Origin: Gammaproteobacteria bacterium
GTDB lineage: Bacteria; Pseudomonadota; Gammaproteobacteria; Arenicellales; Poriferihabitantaceae
NCBI GenBank assembly: GCA_028066695.1
Contig: JALCBG010000003.1
Span: 3,043-67,042, forward strand
Reading direction: 5' to 3'
Length of the DNA: 64,000 bases
In this document: one piece after another, positions 19,282 to 26,196 of the stretch
How the letters are laid out: each line of letters begins with the position of its first letter
How positions within the stretch are numbered: the first letter of the stretch is position 1
Notes under the pieces: generated by a model
Seen by the model: only the letters and a program-made list of their open reading frames with translations
Told to the model about the DNA's origin: nothing
Databases searched by the model: none
Position numbers and translations under genes: made by a program

Positions 19282-19802
19282 TTCGCCGCGGCGCCGTTTG
19301 CGTTTTCGCCGGGCGGTTCGCCGCGAAAAAGGGACGCCAGTTCGGCCGCGCTTCGCGCGCGCTGCGCGCGCGCGCGAAACTCCGGCGAGTTAAAGCGCTC
19401 GGCCAGCGCGGCCAGCAGGCGCAGGTGCATTCCGTTCGCGTCGGCCGGCGCCAGCAGGCAGGCCGCCAGCCACACCGGCGCGCCGTCGGGCGCGTCGTAA
19501 TGAATCGCGCGCTTGAGCCGCGCGACCGCTATCAGCGGCTCGGCGAAACCGTCCATGCGGCCATGCGGAAGCGCGATGCCGTTGCCGATGCCGGTGCTGC
19601 CGAGTTTTTCGCGCTGCGTCAGCGCGCTCAGCACGCTGTCCAGGCCCGGACCGTCGCCGCGCGACGCGGCCAGTTTCGCCATTCGTTCAAACAGGCGCTT
19701 GCGGCTGGCGACATCCAGATCTATGACCACGCGCGCGTCGTCGAGAAAATCGCCGAGCGCGACTTCCGCCTGCGGCGCGTCCGGGGCCGGCTGCGCGCTC
19801 AT
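19278..19802 (-). CDS. ptsN: Nitrogen-regulatory PTS EIIA (EIIA-Ntr)
   Basis: PtsN is the output protein of the nitrogen PTS; its phosphorylation state controls potassium transport, stress and carbon-nitrogen balance in other bacteria. The 174-residue protein has the phospho-acceptor His80 in GIGNGIALPHGR. The flanking LTQREKLGSTG is typical of the family. The ATG overlaps the hpf stop. About 20 residues after the domain are Ala/Gly-rich. Confidence 0.94.
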   Translation of the reverse strand: MSAQPAPDAPQAEVALGDFLDDARVVIDLDVASRKRLFERMAKLAASRGDGPGLDSVLSALTQREKLGSTGIGNGIALPHGRMDGFAEPLIAVARLKRAIHYDAPDGAPVWLAACLLAPADANGMHLRLLAALAERFNSPEFRARAQRARSAAELASLFRGEPPGENANGAAAK

Positions 19803-20119
19803 TGCGGAGCGTTCTTCGCGCCGTCGCCGCGGTGGTGGTCGGCGCGCTTTTCCTTGCGCCGCGCCACCTGCCGGTCGAGTTTGTCGGCCATCGCGTCTAT
19901 CGCCGCATACATGTCGCCGGCCGAGGCCGAGGCGTGCACGGTGGCGCCGCGCGCGCTCAGCGTCGCCTCCGCCATGTGCCGGTTCTTCTCCACATGCAGC
20001 ACCACATGGGCGCCGCTCACATGGTCAAAGTGGCGCGTGATTTTTTCCACGCGCCCGGCCACATATTCGCGCAGCGCCGGAGTCACCTCCATGTGCTGTC
20101 CGCTGATAGAAAGTTGCAT
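19799..20119 (-). CDS. hpf: Ribosome hibernation promoting factor
   Basis: This 106-residue protein is a short-form HPF that binds the 30S subunit in stationary phase and promotes 100S dimers. It starts MQLSISGQHMEVTPALREYV and carries the conserved VVLHVEKNRHMAEATL. It is preceded by a 55-base gap after lptB, where rpoN normally lies in this conserved block. Confidence 0.93.
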   Translation of the reverse strand: MQLSISGQHMEVTPALREYVAGRVEKITRHFDHVSGAHVVLHVEKNRHMAEATLSARGATVHASASAGDMYAAIDAMADKLDRQVARRKEKRADHHRGDGAKNAPQ

Positions 20120-20174
20120 GCGCAGTTCTCCGGGAGTTCGGGGATGGGATTGTAGCGAAATCGCGCGGCCGCGG

Positions 20175-20939
20175 TCACAGGCGAAAGTCGCGGCCGAAAT
20201 ACGCGTCGCGCGCGGCGCGGTCGCGCATGATGGCGCGCGGCGCGCCCGAGACCAGCACCTTGCCGCCGTGCAAAATGTAGGCGCGGTCGCAGATGCCCAG
20301 GGTCTCGCGCACATTGTGGTCGGTGATCAAAACGCCGATGCCGCGCTTTTTCAGCATGCGGATGATTTGCTGAATGTCGCGCACCGCGATCGGGTCGACT
20401 CCGGCGAACGGCTCATCCAGCAAAATGAATGCCGGCGAAAGCGCCAGCGCGCGCGCGATCTCCACGCGCCGCTGCTCGCCGCCGGAGAGTTGAATCGCGC
20501 GCTTATCGCGCAGGCGGCGAATGCCGAACTCGTCCAGCAGGCCGTCGCAAATTTCGGCGCGCTCGCGCGCGTCGCGCGGGCCGGACGCCTCCAGCACCGC
20601 GAGAATGTTTTCCTCGGCGGTGAGTTTGCGAAACACCGAATGCTCCTGCGGCAGGTAGCCGATGCCGCGGCGCGCGCGCGCATGCATCGGCAGCGGCGTG
20701 ATGTCCTCCGCGCCCAAAAACACGCGGCCCGCGCTTTCGCGCACCAGCCCGATGATCATGTTGAAACTGGTGGTCTTGCCGGCGCCGTTTGGGCCGAGCA
20801 AGCCGACCACTTCGCCGCGCGACACATCCAAATCGACCTGGTCGACGATCAGCGCGCGCCCGATTTTTTTTACCAGGCCGCGCGCGCGCAGCCCTTCCTT
20901 TTCGCCGTCGGTTGCGGCCGTCTTAGTTTGCCGCGCCAT
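20175..20939 (-). CDS. lptB: LPS export ABC transporter ATP-binding protein LptB
   Basis: LptB is the cytoplasmic ATPase that powers LptFG to pull LPS from the inner membrane and push it along the Lpt bridge. The protein (254 residues from 20939) has Walker A GPNGAGKTT at 49-57, LSGGEQRRVEIARAL as signature and LLDEPFAGVD as Walker B. It also has the LptB-typical YLPQEHSVFRKL. The start at 20939 overlaps lptA by 17 bases; an ATG at 20957 would add six residues. lptF and lptG are not in the window. Confidence 0.95.
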   Translation of the reverse strand: MARQTKTAATDGEKEGLRARGLVKKIGRALIVDQVDLDVSRGEVVGLLGPNGAGKTTSFNMIIGLVRESAGRVFLGAEDITPLPMHARARRGIGYLPQEHSVFRKLTAEENILAVLEASGPRDARERAEICDGLLDEFGIRRLRDKRAIQLSGGEQRRVEIARALALSPAFILLDEPFAGVDPIAVRDIQQIIRMLKKRGIGVLITDHNVRETLGICDRAYILHGGKVLVSGAPRAIMRDRAARDAYFGRDFRL

Positions 20940-21444
20940 TTTTATTCTCACTCTCATTACGCGGCGCGACCAACACGCGCGCGCGGCCGCTTTCCTCGGC
21001 GCCGCGCACGCGGACGGTGTTGCGCTTCAGGTCATAGGTCACGCGCGCGCCGCGAATGCGCCGCCCGGACTGCATCAATTCGGCGCCGCCTTCCAGCACG
21101 ACTTCGGCCGCGCGCGCGTCAAAGAGAATGCGGCGCGCGCTGCCGCGCAACTCGCCGCCATCGTCACCGCCATCGCGCCGAAAGCGGCCGGGGTTGCCGC
21201 TGCACACGCCGCGCTTCATTTCGCCGCGCGCGTCCTGATACGCTTCCAACGCGTCGCAATCCAAGCGAATGCCGCCGCGGCGAAACGAGACATTGCCGCG
21301 GTAGATGTGCGCGCCGCTTTTGATGTTGAAGGAAAAATCATCTGCCTGCAAAGCCGCACTCTGTTCGGCGGCAACGACGGGCGCATGCGCGACAAACATG
21401 GGCGCGGCGAACGCCGCAAGCGCAAATGCGCGGCGCATTTTCAT
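20923..21444 (-). CDS. lptA: Lipopolysaccharide transport periplasmic protein LptA
   Basis: LptA forms the periplasmic bridge that carries LPS from LptC to LptD. The 173-residue protein has a signal peptide ending near AHAPVVAAEQ, followed by the OstA-type beta-jellyroll sequence (LQADDFSFNIKSG, YRGNVSFRRGGIRLDCDALEAY). The MKMRRAF start overlaps the lptC stop by 4 bp. The sequence is divergent, but its order between lptC and lptB is diagnostic. Confidence 0.9.
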   Translation of the reverse strand: MKMRRAFALAAFAAPMFVAHAPVVAAEQSAALQADDFSFNIKSGAHIYRGNVSFRRGGIRLDCDALEAYQDARGEMKRGVCSGNPGRFRRDGGDDGGELRGSARRILFDARAAEVVLEGGAELMQSGRRIRGARVTYDLKRNTVRVRGAEESGRARVLVAPRNESENKNGAAN

Positions 21445-21863
21445 TCCCCGCCTTTCAGGCGAATGCGGGTTTGCGCGTCCGTCGCGGAGGCCGGGGCGCC
21501 CGGCTCGCGCGTCATTCGCACATTGCCGGAGAGTTCCACTTCGCCGCCGCCGCGCGAGAGCCAGCCGGAGTCGGCGCGGGTGTGTTGCGCCGCGCCGTCC
21601 GGCGCGTATTCCACGATGTGCGGGCGCAGCAACCGCGCGCGCCCGGTGCGCGCGTAATGGTCAAGGCGCTCGGCGCTGACCCGGTATTTTTTGCCGCGCG
21701 CATCGGCGCCGGCCGAGGAAAAGTTTTGAATGTAGTAGTCAATCTCGCCGGCCGCGGGCGCCGCGAATTCGGCGCGCGCGACCACGCCGAACTGCAGCCA
21801 CGCCGAGACGCCGCCGAACGCGAGCAAAAAAATTGCGAGCAGTGCGGCCTGCCGAAGACTCAT
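21441..21863 (-). CDS. lptC: LPS export protein LptC
   Basis: LptC is a bitopic inner-membrane protein that receives LPS from LptB2FG and hands it to LptA. The 140-residue protein has one N-terminal membrane helix (residues 5-25) and a periplasmic domain with IDYYIQNFSSAG and GEVELSGNVRMTRE, typical of YrbK. The position upstream of lptA, with a 4-bp overlap, confirms it. Confidence 0.88.
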   Translation of the reverse strand: MSLRQAALLAIFLLAFGGVSAWLQFGVVARAEFAAPAAGEIDYYIQNFSSAGADARGKKYRVSAERLDHYARTGRARLLRPHIVEYAPDGAAQHTRADSGWLSRGGGEVELSGNVRMTREPGAPASATDAQTRIRLKGGE

Positions 21864-21886
21864 GCGCTCTCTTTTCTCCCCTGCGG

Positions 21887-22876
21887 TTAAATCACGCCGG
21901 CTTTCAGCAGGTCATGCGTGTTCAGCGCGCCGACCGCGCGCCCTTCGGCGTCCACCACGAACACGCTGTTGACCGCGTGCGGCCCGCGCTGCGCGAAATC
22001 GCGCATGACTTTTACGATCTCCGCGGCGAGCATGTCGGGCGCGATGGTAAACGGTTTCGGCGTCATCAAATCCACCGCCTTGGCGCGGTACACATCCACC
22101 TCGCGCTCCAGCGCGCGGCGCAGGTCGCCGTCGGTGAACATGCCCAGAAGTTTTTTTTCGCCGTCCACCACGCCGGCCATGCCGAGCCCTTTTGACGACA
22201 TCTCCACCAGCAACTGCTGCAGCGTTGCGCCGTCGTCCACCAGCGGCAATTCTTCCCCGCTGTGCATCAAATCGGACGCATACAGCAGCAGGCGCTTTCC
22301 CAATGTGCCGGCCGGATGGGTGCGCGCAAAATCCTGCGCCGAAAAACCGCGCAGGCGCTGCACCGCCACGGCGAGCGCGTCTCCCATGACCAGCGCCGCG
22401 GTGGTGCTCGCGGTCGGCGCGAGGTTGTGCGCGCAGGCCTCGCGCTCCACGCCGGTGTTCAGGCATGCGTCGGATTCCTTTCCCAGCGTGGAGTCGGGCT
22501 TGCCGGTCAGCGTGATCAGGCCGCCGCCGATGCGCTTGATGATCGGCAAAATGGAAATGACTTCGGCGGTCTCGCCCGAATTGGAAATCACCAGCGCGAT
22601 GTCCTCGGCGGTGATCATGCCGAGGTCGCCGTGCCCGGCCTCGCCCGGATGCACAAAAAACGCCGGCGTGCCGGTGCTCGCCAGCGTGGAGGCGACCTTG
22701 CCGCCGATGTGCCCGGATTTCCCCATGCCGATGACCACCACGCGCCCGCGGCACTGCAGCAGCAATTCGCAAGCGCGCGCAAAAGCGCCCCCGACCCGCG
22801 CGCCGAGCGCGGCGACCGCCTCCGCCTCTATCTCTATCACCGAGCGGGCGTGTGAAATTGCGCTTTGTGCTTCCAT
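21887..22876 (-). CDS. kdsD: Arabinose-5-phosphate isomerase
   Basis: KdsD converts ribulose-5-phosphate to arabinose-5-phosphate, the first step towards Kdo of LPS. The 329-residue protein has an N-terminal SIS domain (GMGKSGHIGGKVASTLASTG near residue 50, ALVISNSGETAEV near 94) and a pair of C-terminal CBS domains (DLMHSGEELPLV, DLMTPKPFTI). It leads the lpt operon. The phosphatase gene kdsC, usually directly downstream, is absent: lptC begins 23 bases later. Confidence 0.95.
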   Translation of the reverse strand: MEAQSAISHARSVIEIEAEAVAALGARVGGAFARACELLLQCRGRVVVIGMGKSGHIGGKVASTLASTGTPAFFVHPGEAGHGDLGMITAEDIALVISNSGETAEVISILPIIKRIGGGLITLTGKPDSTLGKESDACLNTGVEREACAHNLAPTASTTAALVMGDALAVAVQRLRGFSAQDFARTHPAGTLGKRLLLYASDLMHSGEELPLVDDGATLQQLLVEMSSKGLGMAGVVDGEKKLLGMFTDGDLRRALEREVDVYRAKAVDLMTPKPFTIAPDMLAAEIVKVMRDFAQRGPHAVNSVFVVDAEGRAVGALNTHDLLKAGVI

Positions 22877-22923
22877 TTTTCGGGGGTGTCGGGGATCAAG
22901 CGGGCGGCGGACGGCGGGCGCAA

Positions 22924-22929
22924 AGTATA
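22924..22929 (-). promoter_or_regulatory. Probable -10 element (TATACT) of the kdsD-lpt operon
   Basis: TATACT on the minus strand lies 47 bases before the kdsD ATG, in the 144-base gap shared with the divergent DUF1244 gene. No good -35 is seen 16-18 bases upstream. Confidence 0.35.
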
Positions 22930-23020
22930 GCGCGGCGCGCGGAAATTATGGCGCGGGCGCGCCGCCGCGGGCGCCGCTTTTTTACTATGATTCCCCTCCC
23001 TTCCCATCCCGGCAAAAACC

Positions 23021-23332
23021 ATGTCCGACGCCAATCCGCAACAGCAGACCGAAATTGAAGCCGCGGTCTACCGCAAGATGATCGCGCACTTTCGCAAATA
23101 CCCGGAAGTGCAGAACATAGATCTGATGAACCTCGCGTATTTCTGCCGCAACTGCCTTTCCAAATGGTACCGCTCCGAAGCGGCCGCGCGCGGCGTGGAA
23201 CTCACCGACGAGCAGTCGCGCGAAGCCGTCTACGGCATGCCCTACGCGCAATACAAAACCGACCACGCGCGCGAGGCGAGCGCGGAGCAACTGGAGCAAT
23301 TTGAAACCGCGCGGCACAAAGCGACGGAGTAG
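23021..23332 (+). CDS. DUF1244 domain protein
   Basis: This 103-residue cytoplasmic protein of unknown function matches the DUF1244 family, with the tell-tale run IDLMNLAYFCRNCLSKWY at residues 33-50. The two cysteines of FCRNC could bind a metal, but that is inference. A TACTAT at 22983-22988 may be its -10. It stands alone between the lpt operon and the accessory island. Confidence 0.85.
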   Translation: MSDANPQQQTEIEAAVYRKMIAHFRKYPEVQNIDLMNLAYFCRNCLSKWYRSEAAARGVELTDEQSREAVYGMPYAQYKTDHAREASAEQLEQFETARHKATE

Positions 23333-23383
23333 CCGCCCACCCGCGTTCGCGTCCGTGCCCGCGACGGCGCGCCGCGCCGCGTC

Positions 23384-23644
23384 TTAGCCTACTGCGAGGT
23401 CGTGTTTTTGCCGGATGGCGCCGCCGGCGCCGCCGGTGTCGTATTCAAAATACGCGAACCGCGAGAGCGCTTTTGGCATTTCATTCTTTTTGCGCCGCAT
23501 TGCCCCCAGTTGGATTTCCAGCGCCTCGCGCATGTTTTTTCCGGCTTCCGCGGCGCTCCCGCCGGTGGCGGTGCAGCCGAGGATGTCGGGCGAGTGAGCG
23601 GCGTAACCGGTTTCGGTTTTTTCAATGACGACCAAGTATTTCAT
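23384..23644 (-). CDS. hicB: HicB-like antitoxin, second copy
   Basis: This 86-residue protein has the partial RNase H fold of HicB antitoxins (MKYLVVIEKTETGYAAHSPD, then MREALEIQL). It ends with the FEYDT tail shared with its neighbour and has no recognisable DNA-binding domain. By eye it is about 55-60% identical to the adjacent hicB, 11 bases upstream. It is therefore a tandem duplicate, possibly with altered toxin specificity. Confidence 0.85.
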   Translation of the reverse strand: MKYLVVIEKTETGYAAHSPDILGCTATGGSAAEAGKNMREALEIQLGAMRRKKNEMPKALSRFAYFEYDTGGAGGAIRQKHDLAVG

Positions 23645-23655
23645 TCGCGCCGCCC

Positions 23656-23910
23656 CTAGCCGACCACGGCGCGCTGTTGCCGGACGCCGCCGCCGGCCGC
23701 GGCGTCGTATTCAAAAAACGCGACGCGCGAGACCGGCTTCGGCATTTCATCATTGTCGCGCCGCATCCATTCAAGGTGTCCTTCCAGCGCCTCGCGCATG
23801 AGTTTTTCGGTTTCCTCCAGCGTCCCGCCGGCGGCGATGCAGCCGGGGACGTCGGGCGAGTAGGCGGAGTAACCGGTATTGGTTTTTTCAAAGACAACCA
23901 GGAATTTCAT
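23656..23910 (-). CDS. hicB: HicB-like antitoxin, first copy
   Basis: This 84-residue HicB-like antitoxin (MKFLVVFEKTNTGYSAYSPDVPGC) directly follows hicA with an ATGA overlap, the usual toxin-antitoxin arrangement. It should bind and block HicA. As in the second copy, the C-terminal DNA-binding domain found in longer HicB proteins is missing, so autorepression by this protein is doubtful. Confidence 0.9.
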   Translation of the reverse strand: MKFLVVFEKTNTGYSAYSPDVPGCIAAGGTLEETEKLMREALEGHLEWMRRDNDEMPKPVSRVAFFEYDAAAGGGVRQQRAVVG

Positions 23911-24095
23911 TTTTTGAGCCCCGCTTGTTTGAGGATGGTGGATTGGGTTTTGGGCCGGAGATCTTTGCTCGGATGCCCGGCGACAGTGACTTTGCCCGGT
24001 TTTTCCGGATGCTTAAAATACCGATGACTGCCGCGCGTTCCCACCCATTCCCAGCCGTCATTATAAAGCAATTTGATGATTTCCCTGATTTTCAT
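23907..24095 (-). CDS. hicA: HicA mRNA interferase toxin
   Basis: This 62-residue HicA toxin has the small dsRNA-binding-like fold MKIREIIKLLYNDGWEWVG. Its active histidine is in TRGSHRYFKHP, followed by VTVAGHPSKDL. HicA cleaves mRNA during translation. A strong GGAGGGAGC ribosome site lies upstream. The gene leads a hicA-hicB-hicB operon at the edge of the accessory island. Confidence 0.92.
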   Translation of the reverse strand: MKIREIIKLLYNDGWEWVGTRGSHRYFKHPEKPGKVTVAGHPSKDLRPKTQSTILKQAGLKK

Positions 24096-24471
24096 GCTCC
24101 CTCCATGGATGTGGTTGTGTTTTGCCGCGCGTTTTGGCGAAAAATTACAATGTCGTCAATGGGCGTGGATGTCCCCGCCGAACGCGCCTCATACGCCGCT
24201 CGCATCGTCCCGCAGAGCATTCACGCGCCCTGCCCGGGTCTCTTTGCGAATCGGCATTGCGCGATTATCACTTAAAAACGCAAGCGCAAGCGGGTGAAAC
24301 GCAAAAATAATTGGCGCATTTTCCCGCGATTTTTGCCATTTTCCCCCGATTTCCTCCAATTCTCCTGATGCTCCCCCGCTTCCACCCGCGCAAAACTCCG
24401 CCAAAATCGCCGGCGCATTTGTTATCCTTGCTTCCCACCGGACTTTTCCCGCACTTTTTCCGGAGCAACCA
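24096..24471 (+). other. Intergenic region between hicA and the methyltransferase
   Basis: This 376-base stretch holds no credible gene. It must contain the divergent promoters of hicA and the methyltransferase. A minus-strand TTGACG near 24155 could be a -35 for hicA. A TTATCC near 24421 is a weak -10 candidate for the methyltransferase. The middle is pyrimidine-rich (about 24310-24385). A GGAGC ribosome site precedes the methyltransferase ATG. Confidence 0.5.
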
Positions 24472-26103
24472 ATGCCCACGCTGGAATTCAAAGGCAAACA
24501 AATCATTTACGCGCACCATCTCACCGTGCCGGTGCGCGCGCTGGACACGCACCCCGCAAAAAGTTTTCCGCCGCAAAAATCTCCGCCGGAATTGGATGGA
24601 AACCTGATCATTCACGGCGACAATTTGCACGCGCTAAAAGCGCTGCTTCCGCGTTATGCCGGGCGCGTCCATTGCATTTACATTGACCCGCCTTACAACA
24701 CCGGGAATGAGAAATGGATTTACAACGACAATGTCAACAGTCCGCAAATGCGCGACTGGCTGAAGGGAAAAAACCCGGTGGACGGCGAGGATTTGGAGCG
24801 GCACGACAAGTGGCTGTGCATGATGTGGCCGCGCCTGCACCTGCTTCGCGAACTGCTCGCCGAAGACGGCGTGATTTTTGTGTCCATTGATGACAATGAG
24901 TTGCGCCGGTTGCACATGGTCATGGACGAAGTTTTCGAAGAGCGAAATTTCATCGCAAATTTGGTCTGGCAAAACAAAGAGGGCGGCGGAAAATCGGACA
25001 GCAAGTTTTTTCGCATTAAGCACGAATACATTTTGTGCTATGCCAAAAACGCGCCGGACGCTGCTATTGCCAGTGTGGGCATTAAAGATGCCGACCGCTA
25101 CACTCGCTCCGATGAATACGAAAAGGAGCGGGGCAAACATCAACTGATCAAATTGGACAGCGCGAGCATCCAATACAGCAAGTCGCTCGACTATCCCATC
25201 AAAAGCCCGGACGGAACAAACATATTCCCCGCAAAAAGGAAAGGCAAGAACGCTTGCTGGCGATGGTCGCGCGACAAACTGCAATGGGGAATTCGCAACG
25301 GCTTTGTCGTTATCCGCAAAAACAAAAAGGGCGAGTGGTCGGTTTACACCAAGCAGTATCTCAACTGCGACTCGGACGGGAATCTCAAGCCCCGCCGGTT
25401 GCAGCCGCTTGGCGTGATTGACGAGTTCTCCACGACGCAATCCAGCCGGGCAATCGAAGAACTCTTTGGCAAGGCGGTTTTTAAATACTCCAAGCCCAGC
25501 GAATTGGTCGCCTATTTTTTGGAACGCCACCCCAACAAAGACGCGATCATTCTTGACTCTTTCGCCGGCTCCGGTACGACCGCCCATGCTGCCCTCGCTC
25601 TGAACAAATCCGACGGCGGAAACCGAAAATTTATCCTCGTGGAATGCGAAGACTACGCCGACAAAGTCACCGCCGAACGCGTTCGCCTCGCCATAAAAAC
25701 CGGCCTCGGCGGCCGCTTTACTTACTGCACTCTCGGCAAAGAAATTGACGCCGAAAAAATGCTGACCGGCGAAAACCTCCCCGACTACGAAACCCTCGCG
25801 CGCCACCTCGTCTGGCTCAACACCGGCGACTCCCCCAAAACCATCACGCAACGCAAAGACGGTTTCTTTTACGAAACCAACTCCCGCCTCTACCACCTCA
25901 TCTACGAACCCAACCTGGAATTCCTGCGAAGCGCCGACTCCGCCCTAGACGGCGACCGCGCCGACCGGATTGCGAAAAAAGTTGCGGAGAAGGGAAAACC
26001 CGCCGTAGTTTTTGCGGCGGCGAAATATGTCGGCCAAAAAGAACTGACCAAAATGAACATTACTTTCGCCGCGCTGCCGTTTGCGGTGGAGGGAGTGGTA
26101 TAA
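24472..26103 (+). CDS. Type III-like DNA adenine methyltransferase (Mod), no Res partner
   Basis: This 543-residue site-specific adenine methyltransferase has the catalytic motif DPPYNTGNE from residue 72 and the AdoMet-binding motif FAGSGTT at 364-370. That order, with the target-recognition region between them, is the beta class used by type III Mod subunits. The VIFVSIDDNELRRL and SKPSELVAYFLERH segments are also Mod-like. No res helicase-nuclease gene follows; the next gene encodes a HEPN protein. Codon use is less GC-rich than in neighbouring housekeeping genes (25081-25140 is 30/60 G+C). It could be a solitary epigenetic enzyme or the self-marking half of a defence pair. Confidence 0.92.
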   Translation: MPTLEFKGKQIIYAHHLTVPVRALDTHPAKSFPPQKSPPELDGNLIIHGDNLHALKALLPRYAGRVHCIYIDPPYNTGNEKWIYNDNVNSPQMRDWLKGKNPVDGEDLERHDKWLCMMWPRLHLLRELLAEDGVIFVSIDDNELRRLHMVMDEVFEERNFIANLVWQNKEGGGKSDSKFFRIKHEYILCYAKNAPDAAIASVGIKDADRYTRSDEYEKERGKHQLIKLDSASIQYSKSLDYPIKSPDGTNIFPAKRKGKNACWRWSRDKLQWGIRNGFVVIRKNKKGEWSVYTKQYLNCDSDGNLKPRRLQPLGVIDEFSTTQSSRAIEELFGKAVFKYSKPSELVAYFLERHPNKDAIILDSFAGSGTTAHAALALNKSDGGNRKFILVECEDYADKVTAERVRLAIKTGLGGRFTYCTLGKEIDAEKMLTGENLPDYETLARHLVWLNTGDSPKTITQRKDGFFYETNSRLYHLIYEPNLEFLRSADSALDGDRADRIAKKVAEKGKPAVVFAAAKYVGQKELTKMNITFAALPFAVEGVV

Positions 26104-26196
26104 TCCGCCGGAAGTTGTCGGGTTGCTGGCAAACTGAAACTTTCCAAAGCCAAATTCTTTCAATTAGCATTTTTAATTAGCGTGGAGACCATTTCA

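Noticed and set aside
24268-24630. Minus-strand open frame overlapping the methyltransferase start
   Set aside because: It is a shadow of the methyltransferase 5' end and its upstream region, with no ribosome site or family match.
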